The notes under the pieces: model-generated
Databases searched by the model: none
Told to the model about the DNA's origin: nothing
Seen by the model: only the letters and a program-made list of their open reading frames with translations
Made by a program: the position numbers and the translations under genes
From: Prosapia bicincta
Lineage: Eukaryota; Arthropoda; Insecta; Hemiptera; Cercopidae
NCBI GenBank assembly: GCA_036971475.1
Contig: JBAIZL010000002.1
Coordinates: 353,928,082 to 353,992,081 of the forward strand
Direction of reading: 5' to 3'
Length of the DNA stretch: 64,000 nucleotides
In this document: positions 12,023-22,589 of the stretch, one piece after another
Numbering within the stretch: the first letter of the stretch is position 1
How the letters are laid out: every line of letters begins with the position of its first letter

Positions 12023-13210
12023 AATTGGAAGTTTGAAGTATCTCATCAGGCTGCGAACAACCTCTACTTCAATAAAATGAACAAAATTACCATAGTTCCT
12101 CTGGCAAGTGATTTGAAAGTTTTCAAAGATTACCTTGTTAGAGAAGGCAACAATGCAGCAACAACATTACTCAATGATCAGTGTAATTTGCCTGCATACC
12201 GTAAATTGTTAGAAACATCTTATTGTAGAGTATTACTTTTGTGTAGAAAACGAGTCGGAGAATTACAAAGAATTCCACTCGATTTATACCAGAAAAACTC
12301 TCATAATCATAGTTACGAAGAATTTGAAAACTTGTTGTCTCCTATTGAAACTATGTTGATAAGAAAATTTAAACGTGTGGTAATACAAGGCAAAAGAAAA
12401 GTAACTCCTGTCTTATTTAGTTTTGATGTTCAAAACTATATTGATTTGCTTATAGCATTAAGACATAATTTCGTACCTAACGATAACATTTACCTATTTG
12501 CAAACGCAAATACAAGTCACCCTATCATTGGTTACAAAGTGTTACAAAAGCATGCTAAAATAGCAGGTTTAAAAAATCCTGAAGCCTTGACATCGAGGAC
12601 GCTAAGGAAACACTTGGCAACAATATCACAACTATTCCAAATGAATGACAATGATATTGAACAACTGGCTTTATTTATGGGACATACAACATTAGTCCAT
12701 CGTAATGAATACAGACTGCCAGATGATGTTTTTCAAACGGCTAAAATTGCAAAATTATTGCTCGCCATGGAGAGTGGTGACGGCGTAAAGAATAAAGGAA
12801 AGACGCTAGATGAAATGGACGTTAATATAGAGGAAAATTTATTAGAATCAATCAACACTAAAGGACTGAACAACAAAGACATTTCAGATGACGAAGACGA
12901 AGATCTAATACCCCTAAGAGAGATTACTGAAGGAAAAAAGCCCTCAGCTGAATCTGAAAATAGGAAAAATATTGGGGTCTCAAAAAAACCTAAAAAAAGA
13001 GAATTCACTAAATGGACTCAAGAGGAAAAGAATGTTGTTTTCAATTTCTTTAAAACCCATATAGAAAGAGGTAAACCTCCTAGAAAGTACGAATGCGAAA
13101 AGTTAATGTCTCAATACCATGCCCTTTTCAAAAACAAAACATGGGTTAAAATTAAAGTTCTAGTTCAAAACATATATACACAAAAAACCAGAATTCAACA
13201 GGATAAGTAG
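12023..13210 (+). CDS. Recombinase gene copy 1, catalytic part (tyrosine recombinase plus Myb/SANT-like domain)
   Basis: Same reading frame as the preceding part, separated only by one TAA; an internal ATG lies at 12,077. Counting from that Met, CRKRVGEL gives the first catalytic Arg (R59, RxxEL pattern), GKRK near 105-108 fits the beta-hairpin Lys, TSRTLRKHLAT gives the second Arg (R177), and GHTTLVHRNEYRLP gives the His (H203) and, nine residues later, the nucleophile Tyr (Y212). The usual His three before R177 is Arg. An acidic linker (~280-295) leads to KWTQEEKN and a Myb/SANT-like helical domain to the end. This matches animal Crypton-type or related tyrosine recombinases that insert DNA through a covalent phosphotyrosine; the exact class is not assignable by eye. 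The catalytic set looks intact, so the copy may have been active recently. Confidence 0.85.
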   Translation, partial: NWKFEVSHQAANNLYFNKMNKITIVPLASDLKVFKDYLVREGNNAATTLLNDQCNLPAYRKLLETSYCRVLLLCRKRVGELQRIPLDLYQKNSHNHSYEEFENLLSPIETMLIRKFKRVVIQGKRKVTPVLFSFDVQNYIDLLIALRHNFVPNDNIYLFANANTSHPIIGYKVLQKHAKIAGLKNPEALTSRTLRKHLATISQLFQMNDNDIEQLALFMGHTTLVHRNEYRLPDDVFQTAKIAKLLLAMESGDGVKNKGKTLDEMDVNIEENLLESINTKGLNNKDISDDEDEDLIPLREITEGKKPSAESENRKNIGVSKKPKKREFTKWTQEEKNVVFNFFKTHIERGKPPRKYECEKLMSQYHALFKNKTWVKIKVLVQNIYTQKTRIQQDK

Positions 13211-15475
13211 GCAGATGTTTTACATTAATAAACCTGTAATATTTTTTAGATTACAGTGATATTTCTAGAATTCTTTAAAATTATCAAATTTGTTTAATAT
13301 TTTCTACGTAGTTTTACCGATGTATAACTTATACATTGTCGATTTTGGTAGCTCTTACGATTATTTTGTTATAATATTTGAAATGCTTTTTAATTTTAAT
13401 ATTATGTCTTTAAGTAGGCAGATGTTTTACATTAATAAACCTGTAATATTTTCTAGATTACAGTGATATTTCTATAGTTCTTTAAAATAATCAAATTTGT
13501 TTAATAATTTCTACATAGTTTTACCGATGTATAACTTATACATTGTCGATTTTTGTAGCTCTTACGATTATTTTGTTATAATATTTGAAATGCATTTTTA
13601 ATTTTAATATTATGTCTTTAAGTAGGCACATGTTTTACATTAATAAACCTATAATATTTTCTAGAATACAGTGATATTTCTAGAGTTCTTTAAAATAATC
13701 AAATTTGTTTACTATTTTCTACGTAGTTTTACCGATGTATAACTTATACATTGTCGATTTTGGTAGCTCTTACGATTATTTTGTTATAATATTTGAAATG
13801 ATTTTTAATTTTAATATTATGTCTTTAAGTAGGCAGATGTTTTACATTAATAAACCTGTAATATTTTCTAGATTACAATGATATTTCTAGAGTTCTTTAA
13901 AATAATCAAATTTGTTTAATATTTTCTACGTAGTTTTACCGATGTATAACTTATACATTGTCAATTTTGGTAGCTCTTACGATTATTTTGTTATAATATT
14001 TGAAATGCTTTTTAATTTTAATATTATGTCTTTAAGTAGGCACATGTTTTACATTAATAAACCTATAATAGTTTCTAAATTACATTGATATTTCTAGTGT
14101 TCTTTAAAATAATCAAATTTGTATAATATTTTCTACGTAGTTTTACCGATGTATAACTTATACATTGTCAATTTTGGTAGCTCTTACGATTATTTTGTTA
14201 TAATATTTGAAATGCTTTTTAATTTTAATATTATATCTTTAAGTAGGCACATGTTTTACATTAATAAACCTGTAATATTTTCTAGATTACAGTGATATTT
14301 CTATAGTTCTTTAAAATAATCAAATTTGTTTAATATTTTCTACATAGTTTTACCGATGTATAACTTATACATTGTCGATTTTGGTAGCTCTTACGATTAT
14401 TTTGTTATAATATTTGAAATGCTTTTTAATTTTAATATTATGTCTTTAAGTAGGCAGATGTTTTACATTAATAAACCTGTAATATTTTCTAGATTACAGT
14501 GATATTTCTAGAGTTCTTTACAATTATCAACTTTGTTTAATATTTTCTACGTAGTTTTACCGATGTATAACTTATACATTGTCAATTTTGGTAGCTCTTA
14601 CGATTATTTTGTTATAATATTTGAAATGCTTTTTAATTTTAATATTATGTCTTTAAGTAGGCACATGTTTTACATTAATAAACCTATAATAGTTTCTAAA
14701 TTACAGTGATATTTCTAGAGTTCTTTAAAATTATCAAATTTGTTTAATATTTTCTACGTAGTTTTACCGATGTATAACTTATACATTGTCAATTTTGGTA
14801 GCTCTTACGATTATTTTGTTATAATATTTGAAATGCTTTTTAATTTTAATATTATGTCTTTAAGTAGGCAGATGTTTTACATTAATAAACCTGTAATAAT
14901 TTCTAGATTACAGTGATATTTCTAGAGTTCTTTAAAATTATCAAATTTGTTTAATATTTTCTACGTAGTTTTACCGATGTATAACTTATACATTGTCAAT
15001 TTTGGTAGCTCTTACGATTATTTTGTTATAATATTTGAAATGCTTTTTAATTTTAATATTATGTCTTTAAGTATGCAGATGTTTTACATTAATAAACCTA
15101 TAATATTGTCTAGATTACAGTGATATTTCTAGAGTTCTTTAAAATAATCAAATTTGTTTAATATTTTCTACGTAGTTTTACCGATGTATAACTTATACAT
15201 TGTCGATTTTGGTAGCTCTTACGATTATTTTGTTATAATATTTGAAATGCTTTTTAATTTTAATATTATGTCTTTAAGTAGGCAGATGTTTTACATTAAT
15301 AAACTTATAATATTTTCTAGATTACAGTGATATTTCTAGAGTTCTTTAAAATAATCAAATTTGTTTAATATTTTCTACGTAGTTTTACCGATTTATAACT
15401 TATACATTGTCGATTTTGGTAGCTCTTAAGTATATTTTGTTATAATATTTGAAATCCTTTTTAATTTTTAAATTA
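13204..15475 (+). repeat. Tandem array, ~207 bp x 11, at the 3' end of the recombinase gene
   Basis: Units start with taagtaggcagatg at 13,204, 13,411, 13,619, 13,826, 14,033, 14,240, 14,447, 14,655, 14,863, ~15,068 and ~15,276. Homology begins in the last codons of the recombinase gene: its stop TAG (13,208-13,210) is part of unit 1. Each unit has a ttaataaacct segment with an AATAAA signal, ttaccgatgtataactt, and tagctcttacg. Units differ by only a few substitutions, so amplification was recent or is homogenised. It looks like a 3' UTR copied eleven times. The last unit is followed by another AATAAA near 15,550. Confidence 0.95.
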
Positions 15476-17934
15476 AGTATGTCTGGTCTGTATCATATGA
15501 AGTTATTAGACAGATTGTAAGGTATTTTATGGAGCTCATGTAGTTCCAAATAAAATGAGTTTACTTTTCTTGTTTCAATTTTGTTTTACCTTCTAGCTCC
15601 TAATATACTTGTGCGACAAGTCGTTTGCGAATAAGATATTGAATCTTGTAATAGAGTAGTCAATATTCTATTTTACAACCACTGTTGAACTTATCTCTAA
15701 TTTTAATTCGTTAATTTAAAATCATTGGGCTATGAATATTTCATATACAAGTGTTTGATAGTAAATGTTTGCAGTTGATTTATTGAAATATTTACAAGCA
15801 CAGTCAAGCGCTTTACAAGTATCACAAGATCCTGCTCAAAGGGAGAGATAAAAATTAGATAAGATAAAACTCTGTTAGTGTTATTATAGCAAGTTCAACC
15901 TTTCTGTGTCCAAATACACATGCTGTTGCCCATGTTGTATTACAAATATGTTTACACTTTGTATTCTAGGATTATATCGTGTAACACTTCCGGTACAATT
16001 AATAGATCGATGATAACGCCTTTTGTATACATATTATGTTAAAAATATTTAATTTTATGTGTGCGTATTTTTTAAAAATTACAAATAATACAGTAAGTAA
16101 AAATTTATGTTTTGATGTAGTAATTTAGAAAACTGTTCGTAATTCAGGACAAATGGAAGATTTAATCAGTTAATTCATAGAATTCTTGCCGGTGGCTTGA
16201 AACTCACTTTACAGTTTGTTGTCTATCAAATGCCGGATTTTGAGTATAGTTATTAAAGGTAAGAGTTATATTTCTCCATTCATACAGTGATTTTAATTCT
16301 TGTACACAATATCGTGAACCTAATTTTTCACATTCAACTTTAATAATGTAAACGCAAAAATTAAGAACTATTATATTTTGTGAAAATTCCAATTCCATAG
16401 CGTTTATAGGCAATATTATTTTAATACCTCATGTAAAACGCTACTTTTGAAGTAAGGGAAATAAACACTGATTTAAAAAATTATAAGTCAACCTTATTTT
16501 ACGAAAATGAAAACCTTGGGAAACCCCCTTAATGTGGATATTTTTTTTTATCTTGGGGTTAGGGTAAATGTTTCTTAGTTTAATAATGTTTACTACCTTG
16601 ATCTAAAATAGGTTAAATAGAAAAGTACATATTTTATGATTTTAAAAACATAAAATTCTATTTACTGTTGTCTATAAAAAAAAGAATAACCAATAATAAT
16701 GTTTTTTAAATTAAATGTTAATGTAATATTTGTAATGTGGAGCATACATTTAGTTGCAATGATTTGGGGTTATCACTAAAGCATTTTACGGAGAAAAATT
16801 ATAATAAGATATTACGTCAGACCACTTGAGCTGGGGTCTGTAATGTAATGAAATTTTGTATTTCAAGTGATTTCTACAATATTTTATTACACTTTCAAAG
16901 ATATATGACATTTTTGTCAATAATAACAAAATATATATATTTTTGTCATCCAAAATAAGCAAAAATAGTTACAAAAATATAAATAATGTAGCTTAGAAAG
17001 GACACGTAATATACAAAATTGTGTAGATATAATATGAAATTAAGAATGAAATAATAATTGCAAATTTTATATTACTTATAACACTAGTTAACTAAATGAC
17101 TAATATAAAACGAGAAAATATATTAAAAGGAAAATCTTGTGTTTAAACAAGTATTTATTTTTCTTTCCCTATATTTAAATAGGGAAAAAATAATGTAACA
17201 AAAAAAATTTAAACCTAAAAACTAATTAATTAATGAAGAAATAGTTTTAAAAATCAACTTCGATGGCGGTAAAAACATTGAATACAACTTCATTAATCCA
17301 GAAATTGTGGCTGAAACTGAAGATGCACCTAGCAACTAACACCACTTACAAGTGCCATCAAGCTCATGCCACGGGGATTAACAAACACTGTGCCTGTGTG
17401 GTGTTCAATTTCTGCGACGAATGAATGTAAATGCCAATTTACATCTGTTCTAATTTAGCTTAGACGTAATGGCGATAAATTTCTTACTTTATTTCAAAAA
17501 CGTCTTCGATATATTGTATCACCTTTACCTCAGGTAGGTAACCAGAAAAATCTACCTTTATTGTACATTGTAAATATAAGAAGGCTTTTATTTGGTCGAA
17601 TCTCATGTAATGTTAATTTCTTGTTCACGTAGGCCCATTGAACACGTCTATATTTTATAGATTCAAACGAGCACAAATTACCATTTTCGGATAAAAAAAT
17701 TAAACATTGAAATAATTGTATTTCTGTACTTACCAAATGTAACAAAAAAACTGTTTTATTTTTCTGTGAGCATATGCTCTAAAAGGGTGCATATAGTATT
17801 CTAACAAGGAGTAAAATTTTCACGAAGATATGACATTTTAGTGCCAAATTCCAATCAGTATAAACATTTCACCAAGATAAGGGCAAAACATTTCAAGGAT
17901 TCATGTATCATAGGTGGTTTTGTGCCAATAAAAC
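15476..17934. other. AT-rich, no gene
   Basis: Very AT-rich with short chance frames only. An AATAAA-containing stretch near 15,550 could end transcripts from the recombinase gene. Nothing else recognised. Confidence 0.4.
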
Positions 17935-18115
17935 TAGAGTGCAGTTCAGGCGGTTTAGGCAATGGTAAATATACTTCTTTACTTCTAGATCTCTAAAGAA
18001 TATAATATTATGTAAGGATATAGTTCTTCCCAATGTGTATTGCATTGTAGCTAGGCATCAGGGTGAAAACCGATTTCGTAAAGCAATGTAATACATCTAT
18101 TTTATTTATCCACCA
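17935..18115 (+). repeat. Inverted repeat pair member 1
   Basis: Matches 19,485-19,660 in the opposite orientation: shared strings include gcagttcaggcggttta, atatagttcttcccaatgt and agcaatgtaata. The two copies are ~1.4 kb apart and diverged. The element type is unknown. Confidence 0.75.
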
Positions 18116-19155
18116 TATTTGATTTGTCATAAGTTATTATAGGTACAATTGTGTTTGAGTAAAGACCTATTTTTTCTAAAAGTTCCTATTTAACTACATT
18201 CATTAAATTTTCCTGGTAGTCGTTGTTGCTAGGTTAAAAAATATATTTAATTCCTCCCTTAGATATGTTCCTAAAGGATGACATTTCACCTTGATTGTGA
18301 TGTTACTTTCATCAAGACAGGTTGAATGCACCTGAAAATATATACGATAAGTTTTAAGTATATTTTAATCTTCTTCTTTAATTCTATCTTTAACCGTATC
18401 CCTCCTGGTATCTACAATTTGATTTATTATTATTATGGTGAAAAAATTTACAAATATTTTGACGAATATAGCTAAGGAACCAGTCTTCAAAAAATAGCTG
18501 TAAAATAGCGTTATGCAGAGTAACATAATGAAATTAGTCACTATGATGGTATTTCTTGTTGAAAAAACAAGACGTACAAGGTAATGACTGTTTTGTAGAT
18601 TTTTTTCACTTTAAAAAATCTCTCCGTTCTTCGGTCGACATGTAACATACATTTTTATAGTTAGTATCAGAATGGTTTTAGTTAGTTCGACTGTGTCTGA
18701 TCTCAAGACAAAGTCTGCTAATACTCAATCACTTCTCAAAACTGTCTCTTTTGTTTATAAATTTTACGAATCCTACCACTAGCAATACCAGTTAATAAAT
18801 AACTCCTAATTACAAACTTAATATTTCAATTTGAGTATTCTCTATTTTTCGTTGATAGAAAATTACTTGAGTTAAGCAACCCTAACCAAGAGCTTATAAA
18901 ACGTTTTGTAGTCGATCTTTAGACGTTCATAATCATAAATATTTACTACCGATGATCACGGAAATTTTTCACTATACTTCAGATTTACTGATAATCTCGT
19001 TTTATTTTTATGGTAGGCGAACAAAAAGACTATCTACGATCAAAACATTGGGCGTACTGATAAAGATTACAACGGGCATCGGCTTTTTTTAGCTATAATT
19101 GCCGACACTTAGTATGGTATTTATATCGTATGGTATCCCCGCAAGCAAGAATCAG
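18116..19155. other. AT-rich spacer between inverted repeats
   Basis: No gene or known element recognised in this stretch. Confidence 0.4.
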
Positions 19156-19157
19156 TA

Positions 19158-19368
19158 CAGTAGTCTTGAAGAGCCAAGCAACATTAATTTATGTATGTAC
19201 TGTAATCAATAAAGCTACTTATTTTGTGCATTCCTAATTATAGTATTAGGGTTCATTAGAACTCCTGTTTTTTTCTAGTGTACAGGAAGCTATTTCCGTG
19301 TAATCCAAGTTTTCGGTAATCCGACGGTGTCTCGGTCCCATCTACCTCGAATTATTCATGCACTACTG
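19158..19368. mobile_element. Small Tigger/pogo-like MITE
   Basis: A 211-bp block starts CAGTAGTC and ends GCACTACTG, i.e. 7-bp inverted ends, with TA directly outside both ends (19,156-19,157 and 19,369-19,370). The inner sequence read from the right has cggattaccg and ggattacacgg, reminiscent of Tigger ends. The inverted repeats are short, so the assignment is tentative. Confidence 0.5.
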
Positions 19369-19484
19369 TATTTGTTTCCGTACCAATGATCACCGTACTT
19401 GAAACAGTTTTTCATGCAACTCTAAAGTGAGTGAATATCTCATAGACATTTAAGTTACTCTTGGGACTAGAATATCGAGGATAA

Positions 19485-19660
19485 ACATAATAGATTTATT
19501 ACATTGCTTACCGAAAACGTTTTGATTCCTAGCTACACTGCAATATACATTGGGAAGAACTATATCCTGACATATAATCTTCAGAGATGTAGAAATAAAG
19601 AATTTTAAATATTTACCATTGCTTAAACCGCCTGAACTGCTCTCTAGTTTAATTGACATA
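19485..19660 (-). repeat. Inverted repeat pair member 2
   Basis: Inverse-orientation relative of 17,935-18,115 (see that entry). It lies directly beside the recombinase fragment at 19.86-20.06 kb. Confidence 0.75.
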
Positions 19661-19859
19661 TTAACACCTATGATACGTGTATCCTTAAATAGGTGCTTAA
19701 CATTTTTTGCTCTTATGGTCATAGAATGTGTGTATATATCCACGTGTTCTATCTTTGTTACACTATTTATATTTTTCAAACTATTTTTAAATATTTTGGA
19801 TGAAAAAAATCTATATAATGTTATTATTGATAAAAATTATGTTGTATGGCCTATAAATA

Positions 19860-20065
19860 ACGCTAGTTCTTTAATACCTTGGTCATTCATTTGGAAGAGT
19901 TGAGATATTGTTGCCAAGTGTTTCATTAGAGTCCTCGATGTAAGTACTTCAGGAATTTGTAAACATGCTATTTTAGCATGCTTTCGTAAAACTTTATAAA
20001 CAATTATGGGGTTTCTGGTATTTGTGTTTGCAAACACGCAAGTGTTATCGTCAAGAACGGAATTA
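19860..20065 (-). pseudogene. Recombinase fragment, copy 3
   Basis: The minus strand encodes ~65 residues closely matching residues ~141-205 of copy 1: FANTNTRNPII, then HAKIACLQIPEVLTSRTL, and ALFIGHTT at the end. It stops just before the catalytic tyrosine. The second catalytic Arg is changed to Met (TSRTLMKHLAT instead of TSRTLRKHLAT), so it could not catalyse. Flanks on either side are unrelated to the gene. It is much closer to copy 1 than copy 2 is, so it is a recently derived but dead fragment. Confidence 0.85.
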
Positions 20066-20209
20066 TTTCTTGAACTTATTAGCATATAAATATAAAATAA
20101 TAATATTAAAAAAATCTCATAAAAATTGACACTCGGTAGTTTATGAGACTGTACCACTCCTCTTATATTACATCTGTCAATTCCTTTGAACATAACTGTT
20201 GTTTCGCTG

Positions 20210-20350
20210 GAAAGGATATACAGCTGTGGATTCGCGACCTTATCTTGGAGAGAACTATGCTAAGTATTTACAGACACAATTGTAATATGTAAACATAAAC
20301 AGCCGACACTCCAAAAGCCATTCTGACGTGTTTGTTTACTTGATGGCACA
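20210..20350 (+). repeat. Inverted repeat pair, second family, member 1
   Basis: Matches 22,385-22,531 in inverse orientation: both contain ttcgcgacctt, then tatttacaga and aaacataaacag in the same order. The copies are ~2.1 kb apart and flank the piggyBac remnant, so they may be the ends of one element. Confidence 0.7.
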
Positions 20351-21404
20351 CCAAACTTATCTTGATGTTCCGGTCAATGCATCTCAAACTTTTCCCTTGG
20401 GGCTCTTAGGTACTATAGGATCGATTAAGTATTTATTTTTTTAATTTAACTTGCTTTTCAAATTAATTGTCGTAGCATCTCTATCCGATTTTAATAATCT
20501 AAAAGTGACTATTTGCTGTATATTGTTACAATTTGGTAACATTGCAAACATGTTAACACTAGTCTGCAACACATGTATTAACAGATGTAACACTTAATAT
20601 GGCCTACGCCATATATATTCACTAAATGTTAATACCAATGTATTCAAAAAAACATATTAATAAAATAAAACATAGACTACCAGCGGTTAAAGTCGAGGAT
20701 ATAAACAAATGTTTCCGTCTTTATACGACCATTTTGACGTTGGGAGAATACCATACATTTACGTTTACACCGTATGTAAATGAGAGAAAGGGATGGAAAA
20801 GATAGAATGCAGAAAGTCAGTTTGTCGGGCCTTCGTCCACGAGAGTACTTGTGGAGTGCGAGCCTTTATCTTTGTTTGGCTTGGACCTATGTTTGTTTAC
20901 ACCAGACAGCCTGATATCGTAATATAAACTGACAACACTCGCACAGATGTCATTTAGGCTCTTGCATACAATACAGAGATTAACGATGGATGATTCAGTA
21001 TTTATTAACTACTATTTCAACTACCGTCCTGCAATTTCTGTCACAATACTTCTGCCGTTGTAGCTCACAGGCACGAAATGTCTAAGTGTGATTTATTGTG
21101 TGGTTTAACAATTTATTTTGCATTTACTTTATAGAAATTGTTTTTGAATATTCTGATTGCCTGTGCCTAGTAGGGTAAACGTAGTTTTATGAGATCATTT
21201 ATATAATATTTACAAATTGAAAACTGTAGTAAATAAAACCTACAGATTTTAGCGCAGTTTAGCTAAAAAGACTTATAATCGTACGATAATTAACATACAC
21301 TAATTATTTCTTGTTCACTGAATGTACACACTTAACTTTATATACAAGATATCATTTGACACATTATAAGCTTTATTTATGGAAACTGGCATTAGAAATA
21401 ATAA
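20351..21404. other. AT-rich, no gene
   Basis: No coding or RNA feature recognised between the inverted repeat member and the piggyBac remnant. Confidence 0.4.
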
Positions 21405-21860
21405 CTCAATTTTGACAGCAGTATTTACACAGCGGCTCAGAACATTCTAGACATATTGGCTGTACAAAGACATCTTACAAAGTGTAACTACTCTTTGTAT
21501 TTTTTGTTGCTGGACAAATTCTACATTGCTTAAAACAATTTATCTATACAAATAGAAACATTTGTAAATTTCTGGTGGTTGCAGTTTTTTGAAATCATTT
21601 TCATCGTCTGATGCACTTCGTTGAGAGTCGGTATCATGATCGAAAAAGTACCGAAGAGGAGTACTTTCGCTCATGATACCGAATTTCAGATCAACCATCC
21701 TTCTTTTAGAAGAACCCTGACCTTTTGCTCAATTACTTCTTCACTCTGTTGCACAATTCCCCTATTCTCTTTGATGCCTTATAAAATTTGGTCATTAGAT
21801 ACAGCACCTGAATCACTGTCTTCTTCGGCTAATGCTGATGATCAGGCACGATGACGGTAG
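21405..21860 (-). pseudogene. piggyBac-like transposase remnant, internally deleted
   Basis: On the minus strand from ~21,860 the translation begins with an acidic segment (LAEEDSDSGAVSNDQIL), then, after stops and shifts, HDTDSQRSASDDENDF. Near 21,500-21,410 it gives PICLECSEPLCKYCCQN. An acidic N-terminus and a Cys-rich C-terminus with C-x2-C pairs are the two ends of piggyBac-family transposases; the large catalytic centre with its Asp residues is missing. The reading frame is broken in several places. I did not find clear TTAA-flanked ends; the inverted pair at 20.2 and 22.4 kb may be related. The assignment rests on pattern recognition only. Confidence 0.5.
21628..21682. repeat. Short hairpin inside the piggyBac remnant
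   Basis: Bases 21,628-21,651 and 21,661-21,682 are inverted copies (tcggtatcatga core, one mismatch, two extra A in the left arm) with a 9-bp loop. Confidence 0.8.
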
Positions 21861-22384
21861 TTAAAGGTTTAGCTTGGAATTTGTAGTTATTGGCATAATA
21901 GGTTTTCTGAATATATAAGCTGATAAAGATAAGTCGATGAAATGATGTGGGTCAACAAATTCTCTTTGTCGTTTATTCTAAGTTGTATGAAGGTTGAACA
22001 AATATAAGGTCTACTTATTTATATATTTTTTTAATTTACGGTTATAGTAGAATATTTTTCATTTACGGATGGTTGAAAAGTCATTCCGCTGCCCCCGCTA
22101 ACGATACCATCCTTTTTAAAAGAACAAAAGAAAATAACACAAAAAGAGATGAAAATTAATTACCCGAATTAGATATCTAAATAGTCTAAGTAAAATTGGA
22201 AAGAAAATATATGACAATTAGGTAGACAAAATACATTAAAAAAAAATTAAATAAAATATTTAATTTTTATAAAATTATCAATTTGAGACAAACGGTTAAC
22301 TTTTTAAGTTGAATCTTTCAAGCATACAGTCTTTAAAATTCTTAAAGCACATGGACAGGCTGCATTGAAACACTGCTTCAAATT
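21861..22384. other. AT-rich, no gene
   Basis: No gene recognised; poly-A/T tracts and short chance frames only. Confidence 0.4.
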
Positions 22385-22531
22385 ATAAAGATTAGTTTGA
22401 CAGACATGACGTAGACAAACGTGCTAGAACTGCTATCGGAGAGCCGCCTGTTTATGTTTTCATATCACAAACATTTCTGTAAATAGTTGTAGCATAACTT
22501 CTGTCCAAGACAAGGTCGCGAACCCGACTCT
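22385..22531 (-). repeat. Inverted repeat pair, second family, member 2
   Basis: Inverse-orientation match of 20,210-20,350. It ends shortly before satellite array B. Confidence 0.7.
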
Positions 22532-22589
22532 TTCTGTAGGTAATGATGCACAGTTGGAAACATGCCAATTTCGGGCGATTTATTGTCAA

